Assembly (NCBI RefSeq): GCF_022759505.1
Contig: NZ_CP094289.1
Coordinates: 620,001 to 684,000, forward strand
DNA from: Georgenia sp. TF02-10
GTDB lineage: Bacteria; Actinomycetota; Actinomycetes; Actinomycetales; Actinomycetaceae
Reading direction: 5' to 3'
Length of the DNA stretch: 64,000 nt
In this document: piece after piece, positions 25,625-35,292 of the stretch
How the letters are laid out: every line of letters starts with the position of its first letter
Position numbering within the stretch: position 1 is the first letter of the stretch
Notes under the pieces: generated by a model
Told to the model about the DNA's origin: nothing
Database searches by the model: none
What the model saw: only the letters and a program-made list of their open reading frames with translations
Translations under genes and position numbers: made by a program

Positions 25625-27006
25625 CCGCCGTCGGGCGGGTGCGCACCGCGGTGGCCCAGGGCGTCCCGCTGCCGGCCGCCCTCGCCGAGGGTGCCGACGG
25701 CGGGGCCGGCCCGCTGGGCGCCGGCGGGCTGCTGCGCCTGGACGCCGAGGTCCGCGCGCACCTGCGCGGCGCCGGGGAGCTCCAGCCGCTGCTGGAGGAT
25801 CCGAGCGTGACCGACGTCCTGGTCAACGGCACCGAGGGGGTGTGGGTGGACCGCGGGCACGGGCTGGAGTCGGTGGCGCTGACGTTCCCCGACGCCGCCG
25901 CCGTCCGCGCGCTGGCCGCCCGGCTGGCCGCCGCCTGCGGGCAGCGGCTGGACGACGCCAGCCCGGTGGTGGACGGCTCGCTGCCCGATGGAACCCGGCT
26001 GCACGCCGTCCTGCCCCCGCTGTCCGCCACCGGCACGCTCATCTCGCTGCGCACCCACCGAGCCCATGGGCTCACCCTGGACGACCTCGTGCGCCTCGGC
26101 ACCGTCCCCGCCCCGCTGGCGCCGGTGCTGCGCGCCCTGGTGGCCCGGCGCACCAACGTCCTGGTCTCCGGCGCCACCGGCTCGGGCAAGACCACGCTGC
26201 TGGCGGCGCTGCTGTCGCTGGCCGGCGGGGACGAGCGGATCGTGTGCATCGAAGAGTCCGCCGAGCTGCGCCCGGACCACCCGCACGTGGTGCACCTCCA
26301 GCTGCGCCGGGCGAACGTCCAGCAGGTCGGGGAGGTCCCGCTGAGCGAGCTGGTCCGCGCCGCGATGCGGATGCGGCCGGACCGGATCGTGCTCGGGGAG
26401 TGCCGCGGCGCCGAGGTCCGGGACGTGCTGGCCGCCCTGAACACCGGGCACGACGGCGGCTGGGCCACCGTGCACGCCAACGCCTGCGCCGACGTCCCCG
26501 CCCGGCTCGTCGCCCTCGGCGCGCTCGCCGGCCTGGCCGAGGCCACGGTCGCCGCCCAGGCCGCCAGCGCCCTGGACGCGGTGCTGCACCTGCGCCGGGA
26601 CGACGCCGGCGCCCGGCGGCTGGTCGAGGTGGCCGTGCTGGGCCGGGCCGGGCCCGAGCTGCGCACCGAGCCGGCGCTGCTGGCCGACCGGGCCGGCCGG
26701 GTCCGCAGCGGCCCGGGCTGGGCCCGGCTCGCGGCCCGGCTGGGCCTGGACCCCGGCGCGGTCCCGGGCGCCGAGGTCGCGGCCTCCGGTCCCGTCCGGG
26801 CTCCCGTGCCGGCACCCGTCGACGGCGCCGCACCGGTCGACGTGCCGGCTCCCGTGCCGGCAGCCGGCGACGGCGCCGCACCGGTCGCCGTGCCGGCTCC
26901 CGTGACGGCACGCGGCGATGGCGCGGCATCCGTCGTCGGTGCGGCACCGGTCCACGGCGGGGCGCCGCGCCGTGGACCGGTGCCGGCACGCGGCGGGAGG
27001 CACCTG
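25621..27006 (+). CDS. tadA: TadA/CpaF-type secretion ATPase
   Basis: Starts at GTG 25621. It has an N-terminal domain with LEDPSVTDVLVNG, Walker A SGATGSGKTT around residues 184-192, IEESAEL with an Asp box, Walker B RMRPDRIVLGECRG, and TGHDGGWATVHAN. It powers assembly of Flp/Tad-type pili or type II-like secretion. The conserved domain ends near 26755 (WARLAARLGLD), after which 48-bp repeats encode a Pro/Ala/Val tail. No stop codon is met in frame before the TadB start at 27007, so the end given is the last base before that ATG. Either the two are fused or the sequence lost a frame here. Confidence 0.92.
26801..26990 (+). repeat. 48-bp tandem repeats at the tadA-tadB junction
   Basis: Units at 26801, 26849 and 26897, plus a partial fourth at 26945, encode a 16-aa Pro/Ala/Val-rich motif (APVPAPVDGAAPVDVP and variants). 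Each begins CTCCCGTGCCGGCA or a close variant. They form the C-terminal tail of TadA or a linker to TadB. Confidence 0.8.
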
Positions 27007-27708
27007 ATGGCAGCGGCCGCCGTCGGGCTGCTGCTGGCGCTCGCCGCCCTGCTCCTCACCCGCGCCCCGGCCCGCCCGCCCCGGCGCCGCCGCCGGGCCC
27101 CCGGCCACCGCGCCGCCGGCCGGCGCGCCGCGCCCCGCTCGACCTGGGCGTCGTGGTCACCGAGGTCGCCACCCGGCTGCGCGCCGGGGCCGACGTCGAG
27201 TCGGCCTGGGCGGCCGCGCTGGCCCGGTCCGGGCTGCCCGACGCCGCCGGGGCCGCCGGGGCCGACGGGGCCACCGACCAGACCGGTGCGCCGACGGCGC
27301 TGCTCGCCCTGGCCGGCGCCGCCACCCGGTCCGGCCGGGTCCGGCGCCGCCTCGGCGAGGCGGCCCAGGCGCGCTGCCCGGCACCATCGCCGCCTGCCGG
27401 CTCACCGCCGAGATCGGGGCACCGCTGGCGGAGGTCCTCGACCGCTGCGCCCGCGGCCTGACCGAGGCCGGGCAGGCCCGGGCCGCCCGGGCGATCGCCC
27501 TCGCCGGGCCGCGGGCCACCGCCCGGCTGCTGGGCTGGCTGCCGCTGCTCGGGCTGATGCTGGGGGTGGCGGTCGGTGCCGACCCGCTCGCCGTCCTGCT
27601 CGGCGGCGGGGTCGGCACGGCGTGCCTCCTCGGCGGCGTCGGGCTCATGGTCGCCGGCCGGCGGTGGGCGGCCGCCCTGGAGCGGGCCGCCCGGCAGGCG
27701 GGGGATGA
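27007..27708 (+). pseudogene. tadB: TadB-like pilus platform protein, frame-disrupted
   Basis: ATG 27007 follows GGGAGG by 6 nt and begins a membrane helix (AAAAVGLLLALAALLLT). Homology then continues in two other frames: LDLGVVVTEVATRLRAGADV from 27138, and LPGTIAACRLTAEIGAPLAE from 27374 up to ALERAARQAG. Adding one base in each of CCCC (27133-27136), CCC (27364-27366) and GGGGG (27700-27704) restores a single frame ending in a TGA that overlaps the tadC ATG. TadB forms the inner-membrane platform with TadC. The regular pattern at C/G runs suggests sequencing errors more than true decay. Confidence 0.75.
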
Positions 27709-28327
27709 ACGTGCCGGTCGGCGTGCTGCTCGTCCTCGCGCTGCTCGCCGCCCTGCCCTGGCTGCTGGCCCGGCCACCGGCGCGGGCGGGCGGCGGCGGT
27801 CCGGACCACGGCGCCGGGCCGGGGTGGTCGACGTCGCCGTCCTGCTCGACCTGGCCGACGCCGCGCTCGCCGCCGGCTCCTCCGTCCCGGGCACCCTGCA
27901 GGCCCTCGGTCGGGCGCTGGACCCCGGCCCGGCCGCGCCGGCGCGCCCGGCGGGGCCGTCCGGCCCGCTGCGGGCCCCTGGCGCCGGGCGCGACGGGGTC
28001 GAGGTGGCCGCCGCGCTGCGCCAGGCCGGGGCCGCGCTGCTGCTCGGCGCCGACTGGGCGGAGGCGTGGGCCGGAGCCCCGGCCGGGCTGGCCCCGCTCG
28101 CCGACGCCCTGCAGCCGGCCTGGGTCTCCGGCGCCGCCCCCGGGCCGTTGCTGCAGCGGGCCGCCGAGGCGCTGCGCGCCGGGCGCCACCAGCAGGCCCA
28201 GGAGGCGGCCGCCCGCCTCGGCGTCCGTCTCGTGCTGCCCCTCGGGCTGTGCTTCCTGCCGGCGTTCGTGCTCCTCGGCGTCGTCCCGGTGGTCATCGCC
28301 GCCGGCGGCCGGGTGCTCGGCGGCTGA
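27705..28327 (+). pseudogene. tadC: TadC-like pilus platform protein, frame-disrupted
   Basis: ATG 27705 starts MNVPVGVLLVLALLAALPWL (a membrane helix). The family core (VVDVAVLLDLADAALAAGS, then ALRQAGAALLLGADWAEAW and LVLPLGLCFLPAFVLLGVVP) lies in another frame from 27824 to the stop at 28327. One extra G in GGGG (27821-27824) joins them. Type II secretion F-domain protein pairing with TadB. It shows the same kind of one-base deficit as tadB. Confidence 0.75.
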
Positions 28328-28658
28328 CCCGAGGCCGCACCCACGCCGCCGGGGGCCGTCGGTGGCCGACGAGCACCAGGACCCCCGTACCGGCGGCACC
28401 GCCTCGTACCGGCGGCACCGCCCGTGCCGGCGGCACCACCCCTGCCGGGGACACCCGCGTGCCCGCCGGAACCACTGGCCTGCCGGCGCCACCACCGGAC
28501 CGCCGGCGGCGCCGTCGGCTCCACACGGCGGTCGGCGCTGTCGAGAGCTCCACAACGACGGCCCCGGCCCCGCCGGCGCGGCGGCACCGGCGCGCACCCT
28601 CTCAGGCAGACCGGCGCGGGCCGGTCCGCCCCGGACGGGGCCGACGAAGGGAGCGACC
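28328..28658. other. Gap with 19-bp imperfect repeats before the pilin-like gene
   Basis: 331 bp. Between about 28383 and 28500 there are roughly six imperfect copies of a 19-bp unit (CGTACCGGCGGCACCGCCT and variants). The remainder has no recognisable element except AAGGGAG just before the next start. A processing site or secondary promoter for the abundant pilin-like peptide could lie here, but none is visible. Confidence 0.6.
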
Positions 28659-28880
28659 ATGAAGACTGTTCGACGGCGGTGGGGCACGGTGCGGGTGGCG
28701 CTGGTGCGGCGGGTGGCCGCCGTGCGGGAGACCGGTGAGGCGGGCATGGCGACGGCGGAGTACGCCATCGGCACGGTCGCCGCCGCCTCCCTCGCGAGCA
28801 TCCTGCTGTGGATCCTCAAGAGCGAGTGGGTGCGAGAGCTCATCTCGGACCTCATCCGCAAGGCGCTCGGGCTGGGATGA
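28659..28880 (+). CDS. Flp pilin-like DUF4244 protein
   Basis: 73 aa from ATG 28659, with AAGGGAG upstream. A basic leader is followed by GEAGMATAEYAIGTVAAASL, a class III-type prepilin signature with the E-Y pair of Flp pilins, and one hydrophobic helix. It is the DUF4244 family found in actinobacterial Tad clusters and is the likely filament or pseudopilin subunit. It overlaps the TadE-like gene (ATGA). Confidence 0.88.
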   Translation: MKTVRRRWGTVRVALVRRVAAVRETGEAGMATAEYAIGTVAAASLASILLWILKSEWVRELISDLIRKALGLG

Positions 28881-29299
28881 GCGGGCCCCACGCCCGGGTG
28901 GGTGGGCGCCGCGGCGCCCGCCCGCCCGGGCACCGCGGCGGACCGGGGCACCGGCCGACCGACCGGGGCGGCGTCACCGCCGAGCTGGCCCTGGTGCTGC
29001 CGGCGGTCGTGCTGCTCCTGGTGGTCCTGCTGGTGGCGGCCGCCGCCGCGGTCAGCCAGGTCCGCGTCGCCGACGCCGCCCGGGCGGGGGCCCGGGCGGC
29101 CGCCCTCGGCGAGCCGGCCGCGGTCATCACCTCGGTCGCCGAGCACCTGGCCGGGCCCGCCGCGACGGTCCGGGTGGGCCGGGACCAGGGCTACGTCGTC
29201 GTGACGGTCACCCGGGAGCTGCCCGGCCTGCTCGCGGTGACGGACCTGACCGCCCGGGCCACCGCCCGGGCCGTGCCGGAGCCCGGGGAGGGGCCGTGA
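28877..29299 (+). CDS. TadE-like pilus assembly protein
   Basis: 140 aa from ATG 28877. A 35-aa basic/Gly-rich leader precedes DRGGVTAELALVLPAVVLLL, the TadE-type hydrophobic N-domain with its conserved glutamate. The remainder (VADAARAGARAAALGEP) is the usual pseudopilin body. It is a minor pseudopilin-like component, overlapping its neighbours by 4 nt on both sides. Confidence 0.88.
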   Translation: MSGPHARVGGRRGARPPGHRGGPGHRPTDRGGVTAELALVLPAVVLLLVVLLVAAAAAVSQVRVADAARAGARAAALGEPAAVITSVAEHLAGPAATVRVGRDQGYVVVTVTRELPGLLAVTDLTARATARAVPEPGEGP

Positions 29300-29751
29300 C
29301 CGGCCGCACCGGTAGCGGCGGCGTGGGGCGCGCCTGCTCCCGGCCCGGCACCCCGCCACGGGCCGGCGGCGTGCGGCGCCCCGGCCGGGACCGCGACCGC
29401 GGCTCCGGCACCGTGCTCGCGCTGGGCCTGATCGCGGTGCTCATGGTGCTCACCCTGGCCGTGGTGGGCCTGGCCCGCGCGGTCCACGCCCGCGGCACCG
29501 CGCAGACCGCGGCCGACCTCGGCGCGCTGGCCGCCGCCGCGGCGGTGCAGCGGCCCACCGGCACCGAGCCGTGCGTCGCCGCCCGGACGGTGGTGGCGGC
29601 CAACGACGCCGAGCTCACCGGCTGCACGGTGACCGGGGAGGTCGCGGTGGTCAGCACGGCTGCGGCGGTCGCCGGCGTCGGCGGTGGTGACGCGGGCGCC
29701 GGCGGCCGGCTGCTGGCGCGGGCCACCGCCCGAGCCGGCCCTGCGCCGTGA
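29296..29751 (+). CDS. TadE-like protein of the helicase/secretion neighbourhood (Rv3654c-like)
   Basis: 151 aa from GTG 29296. DRGSGTVLALGLIAVLMVLT is the single N-terminal helix, followed by ARGTAQTAADLGALAAAAA and a cysteine pair (PCVAARTV...TGCTV). It matches the family defined by its place between Tad genes and the DECH helicase in actinobacteria. Last gene of the operon, convergent with the helicase. Its role in pilus biogenesis is inferred from context. Confidence 0.85.
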   Translation: MTGRTGSGGVGRACSRPGTPPRAGGVRRPGRDRDRGSGTVLALGLIAVLMVLTLAVVGLARAVHARGTAQTAADLGALAAAAAVQRPTGTEPCVAARTVVAANDAELTGCTVTGEVAVVSTAAAVAGVGGGDAGAGGRLLARATARAGPAP

Positions 29752-29837
29752 CTCCCCGGCCGGCCCGGCGCCGTGACCCAGGCCGGCCCGGCGCCGTGAC
29801 CCCGGCAACGGGGATCGCGCGCGCCCGCCCTGGGTGC

Positions 29838-32588
29838 TCAGGCCGGCGCGTGGCGCAGCAGCAGCCGCAGCAGCGTCACCGCCCCGGCCTTGTCCAGCGG
29901 GGAGTTGGCGTTGCCGCACTTGGGCGACTGCACGCAGCTGGGGCAGCCGTCCAGGCAGCCGCAGGAGGTGATGGCGTCGAGGGTGGCCCGCAGCCACGCC
30001 GCGGCCGCCCGGTAGCCGCGCTCGGCGAAGCCGGCCCCGCCGGGGTAGCCGTCGTGGACGAAGACGGTGGGCTGCCCGGTCTGCGGGTGCCGTGCGGTGG
30101 ACAGCCCGCCGATGTCCCACCGGTCGCAGGTAGCCAGCAGGGGCAGCAGGCCGATCGAGGCGTGCTCGGCGGCGTGCAGCGACCCGGGCAGGCGGTCCGC
30201 GGTCAGCCCGGCGGCGCTGCACGCGGCCTCGCTGACCGTCCACCACACCGCCCGGGTCTCCAGCACCCGCTCGGGCATGTCGAGCGGGTAGGACCCGATG
30301 ATGTCCAGGCCGGGCAGCCGACGGCGGTCGTACCCGGTGACCTGGCTGGTCACCTCCACGTCCCCGAAGGACCAGCGCACCCCGTCCGGAGCTTCGTCGG
30401 GCACGTCACCGGAGACCTCGGTCGGTACGCCGCCCGGGACGTCGGCCGGTGTCCGTTCCGGGCCCTGGGCCGGCGCGCCCGCCGCGACCTCGCCGCCCGC
30501 CCCGCCAGCCCCGCCCGGGCTCTCGGCCGCCACCCCGGCGCGCGGGGCGCCGGCGGGGACGGGACCGCCCGCGGCGGACCCGCCCCCGGCCGGCCACACC
30601 GCCGCGTCCCGCTCGGCAAGGATGCGCACCGATGAGGACCCCCGGGCCTTGGTCCGGTACCCCAGGTCCGCGGCGGGGTGGACCAGGGCGACGTCGTCGG
30701 TCAGCTCCTCCACCACGAACGTGCTGCCCTGGTGGACGTAGACCGCGCCGGGGTGGACGGTGGCGTCCGCCCGGTCGCCGTCGACCGTGCCGAGCACCGC
30801 CCCGGTCCCGGCCTCGACGACCGCCACCGGGGCCGCGTCCCCGCCGCGCAGCCCGGTCAGGTCCTGCGGCCGCTCCGGCCGGGCGATGTTCCAGAACCAG
30901 CCGGTCGGGCGGCGGCGCAGCAGGCCGCGGTCGACAAGCGCGGCGAGCAGGTCGGCGTCCGCCAGCCCGAACCGGGCGAGGTCCGGCTCGGTCAGCGCCA
31001 GCTCGGCGGCCGCCGCGCACAGGTGGGGCGCCAGCACGTAGGGGTTGGCGGGGTCGAACGTGGTGGCCTCCACGCCGGCGCCGAAGATCGCCTCGGGGTG
31101 GTGCACGAGGTAGGCGTCCAGCGGGTTCTCGCTCGCCACCAGCACCGCGACGCCCTCCGCGCCGGCGCGGCCGGCCCGGCCCGCCTGCTGCCAGAGGGAG
31201 ACCCGGGTGCCCGGCCAGCCGGCGATGACGACGGCGTCCAGGCCGGCCACGTCCACCCCGAGCTCGAGGGCGTTGGTCGTCGCCAGCGCCAGCAGCTCCC
31301 CGGAGCGCAGCGCCCGCTCGAGGGCGCGGCGCTCCTCGGGCAGGTACCCGCCCCGGTAGGTGGCCACCCGCGCGGCCAGGTCGGGGTCCACCGGCCGGAG
31401 GCGGGTGCGGGCCTGCTCGGCGATCACCTCCGCCCCGGTCCGGGAGCGGACGAACACGAGCGTGCGGGCGCCGGCCCGGACGAGGTCGGCGAGCAGCTCG
31501 GCGGCCTCGGTGCCGGCGCTGCGGCGCGGCCCCTCGGTCTCCTCCGTGCCGGTCTCCGCCGTGCCGGCCGCCGCCGGGCCGGTCAGCACGTCCACGCCCT
31601 GCCCGGGCCAGGCCGCCGCCGCCCCCTCGGCGAGGGCCGGCTGCCACAGCGCCACCGCCCGCCGCCCGGCGGGCGCGGTGTCCTCGGTGACCGCGACGAC
31701 GTCCTCGGGCGCCACCCCGACGAGCCGGGCGGCGGTCAGCGCCGGCTCGGCGGTGGTGGCCGAGGCGCACACCACCGTGGGCCGGGCGCCGTAGTGCTCG
31801 GCCAGGCGCAGCAGCCGCCGCAGCACCGCCGCGACGTGGGCGCCGAGCACCCCCCGGTAGGCGTGGCACTCGTCCACCACCACGTAGCGCAGCCCGCGCA
31901 GCAGCCGGTGCCAGCGCCGGTGCCCGGGCAGCAGCGAGTAGTGCAGGAAGTCGGGGTTGGACAGCACGACGTCGGCGTGCGCGCGGGCCCAGTCCCGCTC
32001 GGTCAGCGGGGTGTCCCCGTCGCAGGCGCTCACCCGGACCTCGTCGGCGAGGCCGGCGGCGGCGAGCAGGCGCTCCAGCCCGGCGAGCTGGTCGGCGGCC
32101 AGGGCCTTGGTCGGGGCGAGGTAGAGGGTGGTCGGGGAGCGGGTGCCGGCCGGGCGGCCGCGAGCCGCGACCCCGACGGCGCCCGCCCTGCCGGCGGCCC
32201 GCGCCGTACCGCCGTCGCCCGCCGCACCACGGCCACGCGGCCCGGCGCCGTCGGCGGCAGCACCGGCGGCCTGCGCCGCGCCGCCGGTCCGTCCAGCCTC
32301 GCGCACGGCGGACAGCGCCGGCAGCCAGGCGGCCAGGGACTTGCCGGACCCGGTGCCGGTGGCGATGACGGTGTGCCGGCCGGCCCAGGCCGCCTCCGCC
32401 GCCGCCACCTGGTGCACCCACGGGTGCGGCACGCCGGTGCGGCGGTACCCGGCGACGACGTCGGGGTCGGCCCAGGCCGGCCAGGGGGCGGTGGTGCCGG
32501 GCCGGGCGGGGAGCTGCTCGACGTGCACCAGCCGCCCGTCGTCGGCGCCCAGCCGGCGGAGCAGGGCGAGCAGGTCCGGTCCGGGCAC
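29838..32588 (-). CDS. DECH-box helicase with DUF1998 zinc-binding C-terminus
   Basis: 916 aa from GTG 32588, preferred over GTG 32606 because a CACACT box lies 6 nt upstream. Motifs: ATGTGSGKS (I), TKALAADQ (Ia), DECHAYRG (II), CASATTAEP (III), AGWPGTRVSLWQQAGRAGRAG region (VI). The C-terminus has four cysteines (CGCLDGCPSCVQSPKCG) of DUF1998. It is the conserved partner of the Tad cluster (Rv3649-like). Such Lhr/MrfA-like helicases are linked to DNA repair; the reason for linkage to Tad genes is unknown. Confidence 0.95.
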   Translation of the reverse strand: MPGPDLLALLRRLGADDGRLVHVEQLPARPGTTAPWPAWADPDVVAGYRRTGVPHPWVHQVAAAEAAWAGRHTVIATGTGSGKSLAAWLPALSAVREAGRTGGAAQAAGAAADGAGPRGRGAAGDGGTARAAGRAGAVGVAARGRPAGTRSPTTLYLAPTKALAADQLAGLERLLAAAGLADEVRVSACDGDTPLTERDWARAHADVVLSNPDFLHYSLLPGHRRWHRLLRGLRYVVVDECHAYRGVLGAHVAAVLRRLLRLAEHYGARPTVVCASATTAEPALTAARLVGVAPEDVVAVTEDTAPAGRRAVALWQPALAEGAAAAWPGQGVDVLTGPAAAGTAETGTEETEGPRRSAGTEAAELLADLVRAGARTLVFVRSRTGAEVIAEQARTRLRPVDPDLAARVATYRGGYLPEERRALERALRSGELLALATTNALELGVDVAGLDAVVIAGWPGTRVSLWQQAGRAGRAGAEGVAVLVASENPLDAYLVHHPEAIFGAGVEATTFDPANPYVLAPHLCAAAAELALTEPDLARFGLADADLLAALVDRGLLRRRPTGWFWNIARPERPQDLTGLRGGDAAPVAVVEAGTGAVLGTVDGDRADATVHPGAVYVHQGSTFVVEELTDDVALVHPAADLGYRTKARGSSSVRILAERDAAVWPAGGGSAAGGPVPAGAPRAGVAAESPGGAGGAGGEVAAGAPAQGPERTPADVPGGVPTEVSGDVPDEAPDGVRWSFGDVEVTSQVTGYDRRRLPGLDIIGSYPLDMPERVLETRAVWWTVSEAACSAAGLTADRLPGSLHAAEHASIGLLPLLATCDRWDIGGLSTARHPQTGQPTVFVHDGYPGGAGFAERGYRAAAAWLRATLDAITSCGCLDGCPSCVQSPKCGNANSPLDKAGAVTLLRLLLRHAPA

Positions 32589-32836
32589 CGCACCAGTGTG
32601 CGCCACCGCGGGGCCGGCCCGGGGCAGGCACCGAAGGTCCGCCCGGACCCGTCCCGCGGACCCGGCCCGCCGCCGTCGACGTGCCCGCTCGACGTAGCGG
32701 CGCCGCCTGGACCCGTCCCGCGGACCCGGCCCGCCGCCGTCGCGGTGCCCGGTAAGGTGCGACCACCAACCGCCGGGGGACCGTGCGGTGCCCGCTGCGC
32801 CGAGAACCGGCCAGCGCCTGCGCCAAGGGAGGCCAC

Positions 32837-35149
32837 ATGCTTGACCTGGGGGCCACGAGCCTGACGATCGTCGCGGTCATCGCCGGGATCGGCGTCGCCG
32901 CCATCGCGGTGGCGGTGGTGCTGCGACGACAGGTCCTCGCCGCGGACGAGGGCACGGTGCGGATGCGGGAGATCGCCGGCGCGATCCAGGAGGGCGCCAA
33001 GGCCTACCTGGCCCGGCAGTTCCGCACCCTGGCGATCTTCGCGGTCGTGGTCTTCGCCCTGCTCTTCCTGCTGCCCGGCGACGGCGGCATCAAGCTCGGC
33101 CGGGCCATCGCCTTCTTCGTCGGGGCCGGCTTCTCCGCCGCCATCGGCTACCTGGGGATGTCCCTGGCCGTCAAGGCCAACGTCCGGGTGGCCGCCGCCG
33201 CCACCCGGCCCGCCGGCCGCGCCGACGGCGCCCGGATCGCCTTCCGCACCGGCGGCGTCGTCGGCATGGCGGTGGTGGGCCTGGGCCTGCTCGGGGCCGC
33301 GGCCGTGGTGCTCATCTACCGGGCGGACGCCCCGGCCGTGCTGGAGGGCTTCGGCTTCGGCGCCGCGCTGCTGGCCATGTTCATGCGGGTCGGCGGGGGC
33401 ATCTTCACCAAGGCCGCCGACGTCGGCGCGGACCTGGTCGGCAAGGTCGAGCAGGGCATCCCCGAGGACGACCCCCGCAACGCCGCCACCATCGCCGACA
33501 ACGTCGGGGACAACGTCGGCGACTGCGCCGGCATGGCCGCCGACCTCTTCGAGTCCTACGCCGTCACCCTCGTCGCCTCCCTCATCCTGGGCAAGGCCGC
33601 GATGGGCGAGCAGGGCCTGGTCCTGCCGCTGATCGTCACCGCCGTCGGCGCCCTGGTCGCCCTCCTCGGCGTGGTCACCACCCGGGTGCGGGGGACGGAG
33701 TCCGGGCTGCGGGCGATCTACCGCGGCTTCTACCTCTCCGCGGTCGTCGGCGTCGTGCTCGCCGCCGTCGCCGCCTACGTCTACCTGCCCAGCACCTTCG
33801 CCGCCATCCCGGGCGTCAGCGACACCCTCGCCGGCCACGGCTCCGACCCCCGCCTGGTCGTCACCGCCGCCGTGCTGATCGGGGTCCTCCTCGCCGGGGT
33901 CATCCTCTGGCTGACCGGCTACTTCACCGGCACCACGTCCAAGCCCACCCTGCACGTGGCCGCCACCTCCCGCACCGGCGCCGCGACGGTCGTGCTGTCC
34001 GGCATCGGCGTCGGCTTCGAGTCGGCCGTCTACACCGCCGGCATCATCGCCGCCGCCATCTGCGGCACGTTCCTCATCGCCGGCGGATCGCTGTCCCTGG
34101 CGCTGTTCCTCGTCGCCCTGGCCGGCTGCGGCCTGCTCACCACTGTTGGCGTCATCGTCGCGATGGACACCTTCGGCCCGGTCTCGGACAACGCCCAGGG
34201 CATCGCGGAGATGTCCGGCGACGTCGACGCCGCCGGCGCCCAGGTCCTCACCGACCTCGACGCCGTCGGCAACACCACCAAGGCGATCACCAAGGGCATC
34301 GCCATCGCCACCGCCGTGCTTGCCGCCACCGCCCTCTTCGGCTCCTACGCCGACGCCGTCGGCCAGGCGATGGCGGACATCGTCGGCGCCGGCCAGCAGG
34401 TCGCCGGCGGCATCGTCGGCGCGATGGTGACCTACGAGATCATCTCCCCGATCACCCTCGTCGGGGTCATCCTCGGCGCCGCGACGGTGTTCCTGTTCTC
34501 CGGCCTGGCCATCGACGCGGTCACCCGGGCCGCCGGCGCGATCGTCTTCGAGGTGCGCCGCCAGTTCCGCGAGCTGCCCGGCATCATGACCGGACAGACC
34601 CGGCCGCAGTACGGGCGGGTGGTGGACATCTGCACCCGCGACTCCCTGCGCGAGCTCGCCACCCCCGGCCTCCTCGCCGCCTCCGCGCCGATCGCCGTCG
34701 GGTTCGGGCTGGGGGTGGGCCCGCTGGCCGGGTTCCTGGCCGGGGCGATCGGCGCGGGCGTGCTGATGGCCGTCTTCCTCGCCAACGCCGGCGGCGCGTG
34801 GGACAACGCCAAGAAGATCGTCGAGGACGGCCGGTACGGCGGCAAGGGCTCCGAGGCCCACGCCGCGACCGTCATCGGGGACACCGTCGGCGACCCGTTC
34901 AAGGACACCGCCGGCCCGGCGATCAACCCGCTGATCAAGGTGATGAACCTCGTCTCGGTGCTCATCGCCCCGGCCGTGGTGCAGATGTCCGTGCCGGCCG
35001 ACGCCAACCACGCCCTGCGCATCGGGCTCGCGCTGGTCGCCGCGCTCGTCGCGTTCGGCGCGGTGATCAGCTCCCGGCTGCGGGCCGCGCGGGTGGACGC
35101 CGAGGTCGAGCGGGACGTCGCGCCGGCCGACGCCACCGTGGAGTCCTGA
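32837..35149 (+). CDS. hppA: Proton-pumping membrane pyrophosphatase
   Basis: 770 aa from ATG 32837, with GGGAGG 5 nt upstream. It has about 16 membrane helices and the PPi-binding motifs NVGDNVGDCAGMAADLFE, DTFGPVSDNAQG and GDTVGDPFKDTAGPAINP. Lys482 in GNTTKAITKG is the signature of the K+-independent proton-pumping class. It couples pyrophosphate hydrolysis to proton export. Convergent with the BCCT gene across a gap with three copies of a GAGCCGGCCGACGG-like unit. Confidence 0.97.
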   Translation: MLDLGATSLTIVAVIAGIGVAAIAVAVVLRRQVLAADEGTVRMREIAGAIQEGAKAYLARQFRTLAIFAVVVFALLFLLPGDGGIKLGRAIAFFVGAGFSAAIGYLGMSLAVKANVRVAAAATRPAGRADGARIAFRTGGVVGMAVVGLGLLGAAAVVLIYRADAPAVLEGFGFGAALLAMFMRVGGGIFTKAADVGADLVGKVEQGIPEDDPRNAATIADNVGDNVGDCAGMAADLFESYAVTLVASLILGKAAMGEQGLVLPLIVTAVGALVALLGVVTTRVRGTESGLRAIYRGFYLSAVVGVVLAAVAAYVYLPSTFAAIPGVSDTLAGHGSDPRLVVTAAVLIGVLLAGVILWLTGYFTGTTSKPTLHVAATSRTGAATVVLSGIGVGFESAVYTAGIIAAAICGTFLIAGGSLSLALFLVALAGCGLLTTVGVIVAMDTFGPVSDNAQGIAEMSGDVDAAGAQVLTDLDAVGNTTKAITKGIAIATAVLAATALFGSYADAVGQAMADIVGAGQQVAGGIVGAMVTYEIISPITLVGVILGAATVFLFSGLAIDAVTRAAGAIVFEVRRQFRELPGIMTGQTRPQYGRVVDICTRDSLRELATPGLLAASAPIAVGFGLGVGPLAGFLAGAIGAGVLMAVFLANAGGAWDNAKKIVEDGRYGGKGSEAHAATVIGDTVGDPFKDTAGPAINPLIKVMNLVSVLIAPAVVQMSVPADANHALRIGLALVAALVAFGAVISSRLRAARVDAEVERDVAPADATVES

Positions 35150-35292
35150 GCCGAGCCTGAGCCGGCCGACGGCGGGGCGGGGAGGATCGTCGTCGTCCTC
35201 GCCGTCGTCGAGTGCTGAGCCGGCCGACGGCGGGCTGCCCGTCGGGTGCTGAGCGGGCCGGCGGTGGGCCGCCCCGTCGGCGGCTGCCGTCG

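Noticed and set aside
28293-28553. Small minus-strand frame over the spacer before the pilin-like gene
   Set aside because: It simply translates the 19-bp repeats and has no ribosome-binding site.
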